A DNA stretch of 20,902 nucleotides from a bacterium. GTDB taxonomy: Bacteria > Verrucomicrobiota > Verrucomicrobiae > Opitutales > Opitutaceae. Shown here piece by piece: positions 6,791-13,970 of the stretch; the stretch's first letter is position 1, and each line of letters starts with the position of its first letter. The position numbers and the translations under genes are program-made. The notes under the pieces were generated by a model. It worked only from the letters and a program-made list of their open reading frames with translations. It did no database searches and was not told the origin of the DNA. Location: contig JAJXYI010000095.1 of NCBI GenBank assembly GCA_021780625.1, positions 1 through 20,902 on the forward strand, in the 5' to 3' direction.

Positions 6791-8917
6791 ATGTCGAAGC
6801 GCAAGAAGGATCAAGACAACGCCCAGCCCGAGCTTCCGCTCGGCGACGAACCCGCCGTGCCGGCGAAGGTGCAGGCCGATGCTCCGTCGACGTCCGCACC
6901 CGAGGCGGCCGTTCCGCCCCCCCCGGCGTCGGGCGGCGCGCTTGTGCCCCCGGTGCCGCCGAAGGATGCGGATCTGACCAACGGGCACGATGCGCCGCTG
7001 GCGAAGCACTATCGGAACTGGTTTCTTGAATACGCGAGCTACGTCATCCTCGACCGCGCCGTCCCGCATATCGACGACGGCCTCAAGCCCGTGCAGCGCC
7101 GCATCCTGCACACGCTTTGGGAGATGGATGACGGGCGCTTCCACAAGGTTGCCAACGCGGTCGGCTCCACGATGCGCCTGCACCCGCACGGCGACGCGTC
7201 GATCGAGGCGGCGCTCGTGGGCATCGGCCAGCGTGCGATGCTCATCGAGCCCCAGGGCAACTTCGGCAATCCGCTCACCGGGGACGGTGCCGCCGCCTCG
7301 CGTTACATCGAGGCGCGGCTGACGCCCTTCGCGCGCGAGGTGCTCTTCAACCCGAAGACCACGGTGTGGCAGCTCAGCTACGACGGGCGAGCGAAGGAGC
7401 CGGTGACGCTTCCCGCCAAGTTCCCCATCGTGCTGCTCGAGGGCGCCGAGGGCATCGCCGTGGGTCTCACCACGAAGATCCTCCCGCACAATTTCAACGA
7501 CCTGTGCCGGGCGGCGATCAACCACCTCCAGGGCAAACGCTTCAGGATCTTCCCCGATTTCCCGACCGGGGGCATCGCCGATTTCTCGGAGTACAACGAC
7601 GGCGAGCGCGGAGCCAGGGTGAAGGTGCGGGCCAAGGTCGAGCAGCGCACGAAATACCTGCTCGCGATCACCGAGATCCCGCACGGCACCACGACCTCCT
7701 CGCTCATCGAGTCCATCCTGGCGGCGAACGCCAAGGGGAAGATCAAGATCAAGCACATCGACGACAACACGGCCGAGAGCGTCGAGATCCTGATCCACCT
7801 GCCGCAGGGCGCCGACCCGGCGCAGCTGATCCAGCAGCTCTACGTTTTCACGGACTGCCAGATGACGCTCTCCCCCGCGGCCTGCGTCATCGACCACGAC
7901 AAGCCGGTCTTCCTCGGTGTCTCCGAAATCCTGAGACGCTCGGCGGACCGCACGGTGGAGCTGCTCAAGCGCGAGTTGGAGATCGAGCTCGGCGAACTCG
8001 AGCAGCAGTGGCACTGGGACTCCCTGGAGCGCATCTTCATCGAGGAGCGCGTCTACCGCCGCATCGAGAAGTCGCAGACCTGGGAGAGCGTGATTGAAGA
8101 GATCCGGGAGGGCTTGAAACCCTTCCACAAGAACCTCCGCCGCGAGGTGACGCACGAGGACATCGTGCGGCTGACCGAGATCCGCATCAAACGCATCTCC
8201 GCCTACAACCGTTTCCAGGCCGACGATGCGATCAGGAAGATCGAGGAGCAGATCAAGGGCGTGAAACACGACCTGAAGCATCTGGTCGCCTACGCGATCC
8301 GCTGGTTCGAGACGATCCAGGAGAAGTACGGCAAGGGCATCAAGCGCCGCACGACCTACGACGAGATCGAGCAGATCAGCGCCGCGCAGGTGGTCTCGGC
8401 CAACCAGAGGCTCTACGTGAATCGCGAGGAGGGCTTCATCGGGCTGAACTGGCGCCAGCACGAGTTCGTGCAGGAGTGCACGATCCTCGACGACGTGCTG
8501 TGCTTCATGGCCGATGCGACGATGAAGGTCGCACGCGTGGCCGAGAAGGTGTTCATGGGCCGCGACATTCTACGCTGCACGGTCCTCCCGAAGGAGGGGG
8601 ACAAGGCGTTCTACACGTTGATCTGCCAGGACAAGGAGAGCGGGAAGGCCTTTGCCAAGCGTTTCCAGGTCGGCGGAGTGACGCGCGACAAGCTCTACCT
8701 GCTCGCGCCGAGCGAGGGGTCGCGGGTGGTGTTCCTCGACGCGGCATCCAGCGAGGCGGCAATGCCGCGGAAGGTCACGATCACGCTGAGCGGGCGGTGC
8801 AGCGCGCGCGTCAAGGAATTTGAATTCGACCTGGGCGAGCTCACGGTGGGAAACCGTGGCGCGAAGGGCATCACGGTCACCAAGTATCCGATACGGCAGG
8901 TGCGGCGGGCGGGCTGA
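6791..8917 (+). CDS. parC: DNA topoisomerase IV subunit A (ParC-like)
   Basis: This 708-residue protein is the DNA-cleaving subunit of the same enzyme as the gene before it. A low-complexity Pro/Ala-rich N-terminal tail (about 1-70) precedes the winged-helix domain. The domain contains ASYVILDRAVP (82-92), GLKPVQRRIL (97-106), HPHGD (131-135) and the catalytic tyrosine Y172 in AASRYIE. A long coiled-coil-forming stretch follows (about 395-500). The C-terminal roughly 200 residues look like a reduced beta-pinwheel; there is no QRRGGRG-type GyrA box, only an NRGAKGI stretch near the end. That argues for topoisomerase IV (decatenation, relaxation) over gyrase. At the quinolone-contact positions equivalent to GyrA S83 and D87 the residues are A136 and A140. 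GGAGA lies about 8 bases before the ATG, 16 bp after parE, so the two are co-transcribed. The heptad array begins just after the stop. Confidence 0.92.
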   Translation: MSKRKKDQDNAQPELPLGDEPAVPAKVQADAPSTSAPEAAVPPPPASGGALVPPVPPKDADLTNGHDAPLAKHYRNWFLEYASYVILDRAVPHIDDGLKPVQRRILHTLWEMDDGRFHKVANAVGSTMRLHPHGDASIEAALVGIGQRAMLIEPQGNFGNPLTGDGAAASRYIEARLTPFAREVLFNPKTTVWQLSYDGRAKEPVTLPAKFPIVLLEGAEGIAVGLTTKILPHNFNDLCRAAINHLQGKRFRIFPDFPTGGIADFSEYNDGERGARVKVRAKVEQRTKYLLAITEIPHGTTTSSLIESILAANAKGKIKIKHIDDNTAESVEILIHLPQGADPAQLIQQLYVFTDCQMTLSPAACVIDHDKPVFLGVSEILRRSADRTVELLKRELEIELGELEQQWHWDSLERIFIEERVYRRIEKSQTWESVIEEIREGLKPFHKNLRREVTHEDIVRLTEIRIKRISAYNRFQADDAIRKIEEQIKGVKHDLKHLVAYAIRWFETIQEKYGKGIKRRTTYDEIEQISAAQVVSANQRLYVNREEGFIGLNWRQHEFVQECTILDDVLCFMADATMKVARVAEKVFMGRDILRCTVLPKEGDKAFYTLICQDKESGKAFAKRFQVGGVTRDKLYLLAPSEGSRVVFLDAASSEAAMPRKVTITLSGRCSARVKEFEFDLGELTVGNRGAKGITVTKYPIRQVRRAG

Positions 8918-8923
8918 GGTTCT

Positions 8924-9072
8924 GGGTCAGATGCCAGAGGACAGAAGGCCGAGGTCAGAAGACAGAACGCAGATTTCAGAAATCAGGCTGCCCTCCGACC
9001 TCTGGCATTAGATCTTTGCACTCTGACCTCTGACTTCCGATCTCTGATATCTGGTTTCTGGCCTCCGACCTC
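8924..9072. repeat. Inverted array of degenerate 7-bp tandem repeats between convergent genes
   Basis: The left arm (8926-8988) is nine consecutive heptads in perfect 7-bp register, with consensus near GTCAGAR. The right arm (8993-9069) is eleven consecutive heptads with the reverse-complement consensus, near YTCTGAY (for example 9021-9027 and 9028-9034, both CTCTGAC). The left arm is purine-rich and the right arm pyrimidine-rich. The arms can fold into a long imperfect hairpin. Exact pairings include 8931-8940 with 8999-9008 (10 bp) and 8951-8959 with 9022-9030 (9 bp). A small perfect palindrome, GATTTC-A-GAAATC, lies at 8972-8984. The element fills the gap between parC and the convergent LysM gene and touches that gene's stop codon. 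It could act as a bidirectional terminator or 3'-end stabiliser, or be a dispersed genomic repeat; the sequence alone does not decide. The period and inversion are directly visible. Confidence 0.85.
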
Positions 9073-9976
9073 ACGGGATCTTCAGCTCCATGCCGATGCG
9101 CAGCATGCCGCGTTCGCTTTTCAGCACCTCGCGGTTGGCCTCGTAGATTTCCTTCCAGCGGGTGCGGTTGCCGTAGAAGCGCTGGGCGAGGTTGTAGAGG
9201 GTGTCGCCGGATTTGACGGTGTAGTGGCGAGTCGGCGACGCATCGGAGGGTTGGGGACGCGGCTGGGGCCGGCTGGTGGCGGCCTGGGCGGAGGCGGGCA
9301 TGTTGAGGCCGTCGCCGGAGAGGGGGGCGCGGAGGATCGGTGCGTTGGGGTTGGGGCCGGCCTGGGGTGCCGGGGCCGAGGCGTCGTCCGAGGGTGCGGC
9401 GATGGGAATATCGAAGCCATCGGAGGAGGCGGAGGAGGAGGACGACGACGACGCGAGGGCGGGCAGGTTGACGCCCGGAGGCAGCGCGGCGCGCAGGGCG
9501 GAGATCTCGGCTTTCAGGCGGTCGTTCTCCCGCTGGAGCTGGTCGATCTGGTCGAGGTATCCCAGCTTCACGCCGGAGTTTTGCTCGGGGTCGGCGGGGA
9601 GGGTGCGCGCGAATTCGCGTTTTGACGCGGCGATGCGCTGGCGGACGAGGTCGGCCTGGCGTGAGGTGGGGTCGAGTTCGAGAAACTTGCGGAAGTGATA
9701 GATCGCGGCGATCTGGTCCTTGATGTGCTGCTGATAGATGAGCCCCGCCTCGAGGTGGGATTCGGGCGCCTCGTCGTCGCCGCGCTTGGCGATCACCTTG
9801 AGGAATTCCGCGAGCGCCTCGCTCTGGTTGCCCTGGCGCTCGAGGGATTTTCCGCGTTGATAATCCGCGTCGGAATCCTCCGGTGTGAAGGTGCTGGCGC
9901 TACGCCGATCGCAGCCACCGACGACGATGATGGCGCACAGCGCGAGAAAGGCGACGCGGCGGAAGCGGGAGTTCAT
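9071..9976 (-). CDS. LysM and TPR domain lipoprotein
   Basis: This 301-residue protein is predicted to be an envelope lipoprotein that binds peptidoglycan. A signal peptide ends in VVGGC (lipobox Cys22). Residues about 37-110 form a TPR-like region (YQRGKSLERQGNQSEALAEF, then GLIYQQHIKDQIAAIYHFRK). Residues about 135-165 are a likely short coiled coil (LDQIDQLQRENDRLKAEISA). A Ser/Pro/Ala-rich low-complexity linker follows (about 175-245). The C-terminal LysM domain runs from YTVKSGDTLYNLAQRFYGN to the end, finishing with the typical GMELKIP. The architecture resembles periplasmic scaffold proteins that tether to the cell wall, loosely like YbgF-type TPR proteins. The ATG at 9976 gives a good signal peptide. 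It is divergent from kdsD across 75 bp, and its stop codon overlaps the end of the heptad array. Confidence 0.85.
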   Translation of the reverse strand: MNSRFRRVAFLALCAIIVVGGCDRRSASTFTPEDSDADYQRGKSLERQGNQSEALAEFLKVIAKRGDDEAPESHLEAGLIYQQHIKDQIAAIYHFRKFLELDPTSRQADLVRQRIAASKREFARTLPADPEQNSGVKLGYLDQIDQLQRENDRLKAEISALRAALPPGVNLPALASSSSSSSASSDGFDIPIAAPSDDASAPAPQAGPNPNAPILRAPLSGDGLNMPASAQAATSRPQPRPQPSDASPTRHYTVKSGDTLYNLAQRFYGNRTRWKEIYEANREVLKSERGMLRIGMELKIP

Positions 9977-10051
9977 CGGCTAGGGAAAGGGATTGAAGGA
10001 TGAGGCGTATGCCGTAAGGTCCGCCACGGAATCCTGCGATTCAAATTTTAA

Positions 10052-11041
10052 ATGAGCTTCAGCGACGAATCCGTCCTTTCACGAGCCCGCGACTGCATCC
10101 GCCTTGAGTCCGAGGCCCTCTCTGCGACGAGCGCGATTCTGGGTGCGGAATTCGTGGCCTGCGTGCGTGCCGTCGAGGCGGTGACCGCGCGCGGCACGAA
10201 GCTGATTTTCAGCGGCGTGGGCAAGTCGGCCCACATTGCCCAGAAGCTCACGGGCACCTTCAACAGCACCGGCGTGTCGTCGTGTTTCCTCGACGCCACG
10301 CAGGCGCTGCACGGGGATCTCGGCCTGTGCGAAGAGGGCGACCTTGCGATCCTGCTCAGCAACAGCGGCCAGACCGCGGAGATTTTGCGGCTGGTGCCGA
10401 TCCTGAAGCGTTTTGGGCTCACGGTGATGGCGTTCACGGGCAACGCCGATTCCGAGCTCGCGCGCGACGCCGATGTGCGGCTGATCTACAGCGCTCCCCG
10501 GGAAGCCTGCCCTCTTTCGCTGGCTCCGACCGCCAGCACGACCGCCGCTCTCGCCCTGGGCGATGCGCTCGCGATGGTGCTGCTCGAGAGCCGGGGCGTC
10601 ACCCGCGACGATTTCGCGCGCCTGCATCCCGCGGGCAACCTCGGCACGATACTCCTGCTGAAAGTCTCGGACATCATGCGCACGGGCGAGCGGCTGGCCG
10701 TGCTGCCGGACACCTGCAGCGTCCAGGACGCGCTCCTCGCGATGACCCGTGCAAAGGCCGGTTGCATCGCGCTGATCGATGGGGCGGAGGGGCGCCTGAG
10801 CGGAATTCTCACCGACGGCGATCTGCGCCGAAACCTGATCGGCACGCCCGATTTTCTCGCACAGCCGGCGGCGCGGTTTATGACGCGCAAGCCCAAGACC
10901 GTGACCTCCGAGGCACTTGCGGTCGAGGCTCTGCGGATGTTCGACCATTTCAAGATCGACGACCTGATCGCCGTGGACTCGGAGAACCGTCCGGTGGGCC
11001 TGGTCGACGTGCAGGATCTGCCGAAGATGAAACTCATGTGA
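10052..11041 (+). CDS. kdsD: Arabinose-5-phosphate isomerase (KdsD/KpsF/GutQ family)
   Basis: This 329-residue protein has the full-length architecture of D-arabinose-5-phosphate isomerase. The enzyme converts ribulose-5-phosphate to arabinose-5-phosphate, the first step toward Kdo for lipopolysaccharide. The SIS domain (about 35-175) contains FSGVGKSA (K58), HGDLG (87-91), LSNSGQTAEI (E110), REACPLSLAPT (E151) and LHPAGNLG (H192). These four match the catalytic Lys59, Glu111, Glu152 and His193 of E. coli KdsD with a constant offset of one. A pair of CBS domains follows (about 207-329), starting at KVSDIMRTG and including LTDGDLRR and MTRKPKTV. The position usually filled by Pro-Ala-Glu before AHGDLG reads ATQ here. 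The ATG at 10052 has no clear Shine-Dalgarno sequence. It stands alone, divergent from the LysM gene. It implies a Gram-negative outer membrane with Kdo-containing lipid A core, provided the rest of the pathway is present elsewhere. Confidence 0.92.
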   Translation: MSFSDESVLSRARDCIRLESEALSATSAILGAEFVACVRAVEAVTARGTKLIFSGVGKSAHIAQKLTGTFNSTGVSSCFLDATQALHGDLGLCEEGDLAILLSNSGQTAEILRLVPILKRFGLTVMAFTGNADSELARDADVRLIYSAPREACPLSLAPTASTTAALALGDALAMVLLESRGVTRDDFARLHPAGNLGTILLLKVSDIMRTGERLAVLPDTCSVQDALLAMTRAKAGCIALIDGAEGRLSGILTDGDLRRNLIGTPDFLAQPAARFMTRKPKTVTSEALAVEALRMFDHFKIDDLIAVDSENRPVGLVDVQDLPKMKLM

Positions 11042-11388
11042 ACGGTGGACGCGGGCCGGCCCGATCTGGCCGACGGTTCGCGGTGGCATCGATCTAATGA
11101 GACGTGCAACCGATCTCATATCCAGACGGCGCGTACGCGGGTATCATCGCTGTCGCGATTGAACCACGGCGGTCACGGTGCCGGAACTCTGAGGTGCCGG
11201 TGATTTCGTGGCTCATCTCGCAGGGGAAGCGTCCTGAATGAAAATTAGTCCTCGAGTTGTCTTTCTCGGTGCCCTTTGGTGTAAATCCGACTGCGTAGTT
11301 AAGCGGTGATGGAGGATTCCCTGGTAGTGTCTTTGATCCTACGCGGCTGAGCTGAGCTTTGCCGTCCAACCCCGATACCCCTCGCCTC
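11042..11388. other. 347-bp intergenic region, no gene found
   Basis: No convincing coding region lies here; the reverse-strand frame covering it has no domain-like content. A perfect 10-bp palindrome, GGGCCGGCCC (11053-11062), follows the kdsD stop but has no loop or T-run, so a terminator is doubtful. The 8-mer GGTGCCGG occurs twice, 16 bp apart (11177-11184 and 11193-11200). A weak promoter-like pair, TTGTCT (11257-11262) and TGTAAA (11280-11285), with 17-bp spacing lies about 105 bp before the next ATG. The second half is visibly less GC-rich than the flanking genes, consistent with a promoter region. Confidence 0.35.
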
Positions 11389-12576
11389 ATGCAAACGCCC
11401 GTCCGCCTCTCGCTTGTCGTCCCGCTGTGCTGTGGTGTGGCGGTGTCCGCCTTCGTATTGGGCCGGTGGACCGCCGGAGGGCGGGTGGACTTGTCTGGAG
11501 GCGGGAGCGGGCGCGTCCTGAGCGTGGGGCCGGCGCGGGCCGAAACGCCGGGAGGGGAGGCGCAGGGGGGCCGAATCGAGGACGTTGCGGATAGGATGGC
11601 TGCGGTGGGGCGTGAGCAATTGAGGCGGCTCGATGGCGAGCGGCCGAGCGAACACAGGGAGGATGAGCGGCTGCGAATGATCGAGCGTTGGGCGGCGGTG
11701 GATCCGGTCGCGGCGCTGGATTATGCCCGTACGAATCTGGAGGGCGACCGGCGGGCGCAGGCGCTGACGGCGGTATTCACCACCTGGGCGCGGCACACAC
11801 CGCGGGCGGCGTGGAGCTGGGTCACGACGCACGTTCCGGGCGAAATGCCGCATCTCGACGAGGTCATCGGCGAGATCGGGCGCAGCAGCCCGTCTCTTGC
11901 CGCGGAACTCGCCTCCTCGTGGGCGCAGGGGCATCCGTCTTCCGGGCAGGAACTCTACCTCGCGGCGCTTCAGGGCATGGCTTACTCGGGAAAATTCGCG
12001 GAGGCCTCGCGGGTGATCGGTACGGTCGTGGTGAGGGACGGGGAGGATCGAAGCGGTCTGGTCACTTTTTTGGCCGGACAGTGGGCGCGGTATCAGCCGG
12101 CGCAGGCGGCGGATTGGGTGAAGCAGCTCCCCGAGGGTGCGACGCGGGACCATGCCATGATGAGCTTGAGCGTGGCGTGGGCGGACGCCGATCCGGAGGC
12201 GGCGGCGCAATTTGCGATCGGGCTGCCCGCGGGTGCGACGCGCGAGAGTGCGCTTCAGCAGGTCGTTTCGAAATGGCTGACGGTGGATCCGGGACAGGCC
12301 CGCAATTGGGTGATCGACGAGGGCGTGCACGACGATTTCGACCAGGCGGTGACTTCGATCGCGACGCAGCCGCAGCTGATGGCCACGCAGCCTGCGTTGG
12401 CGCTGCAGTGGGCGGGAAACATCATAGACGACTCCGTGCGGTTCCGGTGCCTGAGCACGGTGCTCTCCAATCTCTATGCCCGGAATCCGGCGTCGGCGCT
12501 CAACTACATCCGCAGTTCGCAGGATCTCACGCCGGACCAGCGCGCGGAATTTCTGCGTCGATTCCCGGCTCCGTAG
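11389..12576 (+). CDS. Membrane-anchored W-x-x-x-[DQT]P helical-repeat protein
   Basis: This 395-residue protein is of unknown function. Residues about 6-27 form a signal anchor or uncleaved signal peptide (LSLVVPLCCGVAVSAFVLG), followed by a Gly-rich linker. From about residue 90 to the end the protein is made of degenerate helical repeats with a core like W-A-x-x-D-P-x-x-A-x-x-W/Y. Clear copies are WAAVDPVAALDYA, WARHTPRAAWSWV, WARYQPAQAADWV, WADADPEAAAQFA and WLTVDPGQARNWV. Many units end with LP-x-G-A-T-R followed by a short helix. The pattern suggests an alpha-solenoid, TPR- or HEAT-like, displayed in the periplasm. I believe similar proteins are common in Verrucomicrobia, but none has a role I can name. 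The ATG at 11389 is chosen over the upstream in-frame TTG (11359) because the signal anchor starts right after it. The aldo/keto reductase gene follows after 68 bp. Confidence 0.78.
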   Translation: MQTPVRLSLVVPLCCGVAVSAFVLGRWTAGGRVDLSGGGSGRVLSVGPARAETPGGEAQGGRIEDVADRMAAVGREQLRRLDGERPSEHREDERLRMIERWAAVDPVAALDYARTNLEGDRRAQALTAVFTTWARHTPRAAWSWVTTHVPGEMPHLDEVIGEIGRSSPSLAAELASSWAQGHPSSGQELYLAALQGMAYSGKFAEASRVIGTVVVRDGEDRSGLVTFLAGQWARYQPAQAADWVKQLPEGATRDHAMMSLSVAWADADPEAAAQFAIGLPAGATRESALQQVVSKWLTVDPGQARNWVIDEGVHDDFDQAVTSIATQPQLMATQPALALQWAGNIIDDSVRFRCLSTVLSNLYARNPASALNYIRSSQDLTPDQRAEFLRRFPAP

Positions 12577-12644
12577 CGGGCGAGGGCGCCTTTTCAGGTG
12601 CGCGGGACTTGTGTTTTGGCGGTGATTGCCCTGCAACTTTTGGG

Positions 12645-13577
12645 ATGAAATACCGACCCTTTGGAGCGACGGGACTGCGAGTCAGCGAGGTGGGATTCGG
12701 GGCGTGGCAGCTGGGCAATCCGATCTGGGGCGCGCAGGATGCGGATCCGCGTGCGCTGATCGACGAGGCGCTGGCGCAGGGGTGCACGTTTTTTGACACG
12801 GCTCCCGGCTATTCGTCGGGCGCGAGCGAAGCGGCTCTGGGAGAGGGGCTCCGGGAGGTTCGCGACCGGGTGGTGATCTGCACAAAGTTTGGGCACACGC
12901 CGGAGGGGGAGAGCGATTTCTCGGCGTCGGCGGTGCAGCCTTCGCTCGAGGCGAGCCTGCGCAGGCTGAGGACGGACCGCGTGGACGTTTACCTCCTCCA
13001 CAACCCCCCGCGGGAGCTGTTGGAGGGACGGGAAGCCGCGGTGTTTGACGAACTTGAACGCCTGAAGGGTGAGGGGAGGATAGGGGTGTACGGCGTGTCG
13101 CTCGACTCGCGTGCGGAGCTGCAACTGATGCTGCGCAATACCCGCTGTGGAGCGGCGGAGGTCTTGTTCAACGCATTCCACCAGGAGCCTGCCGGTGCCT
13201 TTGAGGAGGCGGCCGCCCGCGGCGTCGGCCTCATCGCCAAGGTGCCGCTCGACTCGGGCTGGTTGTCGGGAAAGTACGGGAAGGCGAGCCGGTTCGAGGG
13301 CATCCGCGATCGTTGGGCGCCCGCGGTGGTGGCGCGGCGGGGCGATCTCGTGGAAAAACTGCGTGCGCTGCTACCCGTGGGCGTTGAACTGAGCGAGGCG
13401 GCGCTTGGCTTTGTGCTCGCGGCTCCGCAGATCTCGACGGTGATTCCAGGGGCGAAGAGCGTCCCGCAATTGAAGCGCAATCTGGCGGTTTCAGGACGCC
13501 CGCTGCCGGAGGACACGGTGCGCGCGGTCCGGGAATTCTGGGAGCGTGAGCTTCGCGGCGCTCCGCTGCCCTGGTGA
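12645..13577 (+). CDS. Aldo/keto reductase
   Basis: This 310-residue protein is an NAD(P)H-dependent oxidoreductase of the aldo/keto reductase TIM-barrel superfamily, probably cytoplasmic. The N-terminal LRVSEVGFGAWQLGN segment is typical. The catalytic tetrad is visible as D51, Y56 (in DTAPGYSSGASE), K81 (CTKFGH) and H119 (LLHNPP). The cofactor-binding end has the usual VIPGAKSVPQLKRNL stretch near residue 275. The large variable loops are short, so this resembles the roughly 310-residue bacterial branch (AKR11-14 or YdhF-like) rather than AKR1 enzymes; the substrate cannot be predicted. The ATG at 12645 directly precedes the first strand (MKYRPFGATG), while the frame upstream lies inside the preceding gene. 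It shares direction with the solenoid-protein gene, 68 bp away, and may be co-transcribed. Confidence 0.9.
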   Translation: MKYRPFGATGLRVSEVGFGAWQLGNPIWGAQDADPRALIDEALAQGCTFFDTAPGYSSGASEAALGEGLREVRDRVVICTKFGHTPEGESDFSASAVQPSLEASLRRLRTDRVDVYLLHNPPRELLEGREAAVFDELERLKGEGRIGVYGVSLDSRAELQLMLRNTRCGAAEVLFNAFHQEPAGAFEEAAARGVGLIAKVPLDSGWLSGKYGKASRFEGIRDRWAPAVVARRGDLVEKLRALLPVGVELSEAALGFVLAAPQISTVIPGAKSVPQLKRNLAVSGRPLPEDTVRAVREFWERELRGAPLPW

Positions 13578-13970
13578 GGGCGGGTGCGTCCCTGCCCCTC
13601 ACCGTGTCCCGGGGCGAACCGGGCGGCCGAAGTGGGTGACGAACCGGATGCCCCCTTCTCCGAGAAGGTGCTACACGGGCGTTTCGTGCGCGATCACGCC
13701 GGGAGGCGAGTCGGTGCGCTTGCCTCACGGTGATTTCGAATCTCTCCCAGCTGGCGACTGATATTAAACGACTTGTTATAAGTAGCTTAAATGCCGAATT
13801 AGATTCGGAGTATGCAGATTTTGAGGAGGCTAATAATTGGTGTTAATGTCTCGCGGGATTGTGGCGTTACTCGTTAGTGGAAAATTGATTGCGATTTATC
13901 GCGCGAGCGAGGCATCTGTGGTGACGCATGCTTTACTCTTGGAGGGTTTGGCTCATACATACGCAGTTCT
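13578..13970. promoter_or_regulatory. 393-bp intergenic region with AT-richer leader upstream of fumarase
   Basis: The first 180 bp is GC-rich with nothing recognisable beyond the short stem at 13608-13623. From about 13759 to the fumarase ATG the composition becomes clearly AT-richer than anything else in the window, as expected for a promoter and long 5' leader. A perfect hairpin, CCGAAT-TAG-ATTCGG, lies at 13794-13808. A near-palindromic ACTTGTTATAAGT lies at 13771-13783. A strong Shine-Dalgarno-like GAGGAGG (13823-13829) is followed by TTG (13837), GTG (13840) and ATG (13846) in one frame, opening a short reading frame that overlaps the fumarase start. No consensus -35/-10 pair is convincing. 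Confidence 0.4.
13608..13623 (+). terminator. Possible weak terminator after the aldo/keto reductase gene
   Basis: CCCGG (13608-13612) can pair with CCGGG (13619-13623) around a 6-base loop, 31 bp after the stop codon. There is no T-run, so intrinsic termination is uncertain. Confidence 0.2.

Noticed and set aside
4885..8461. Two very long reverse-strand open frames (4885-6804 and 6731-8461) antisense to parE and parC
   Set aside because: The + strand frames carry every topoisomerase catalytic motif. The reverse frames are Leu/Val/Arg/Asp-rich with no domain pattern, as expected of the complement of GC-rich coding DNA.
4933..8917. Gyrase (gyrB-gyrA) instead of topoisomerase IV
   Set aside because: The A subunit lacks a QRRGGRG-type GyrA box and has a short C-terminal region, and both subunits are compact. 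Topoisomerase IV fits better, though family-level phylogeny would be decisive.
8924..9072. CRISPR or direct-repeat array
   Set aside because: The repeats are contiguous degenerate 7-mers without spacers, and the second half is inverted relative to the first.
11094..11390. 98-residue reverse-strand frame in the intergenic region
   Set aside because: No ribosome binding site, no domain-like composition, and it crosses the expected promoter of the next gene.
11299..12636. 445-residue reverse-strand frame opposite the solenoid protein
   Set aside because: It is Arg/Pro/His-rich without motifs. The + strand frame has a signal anchor and regular repeats.
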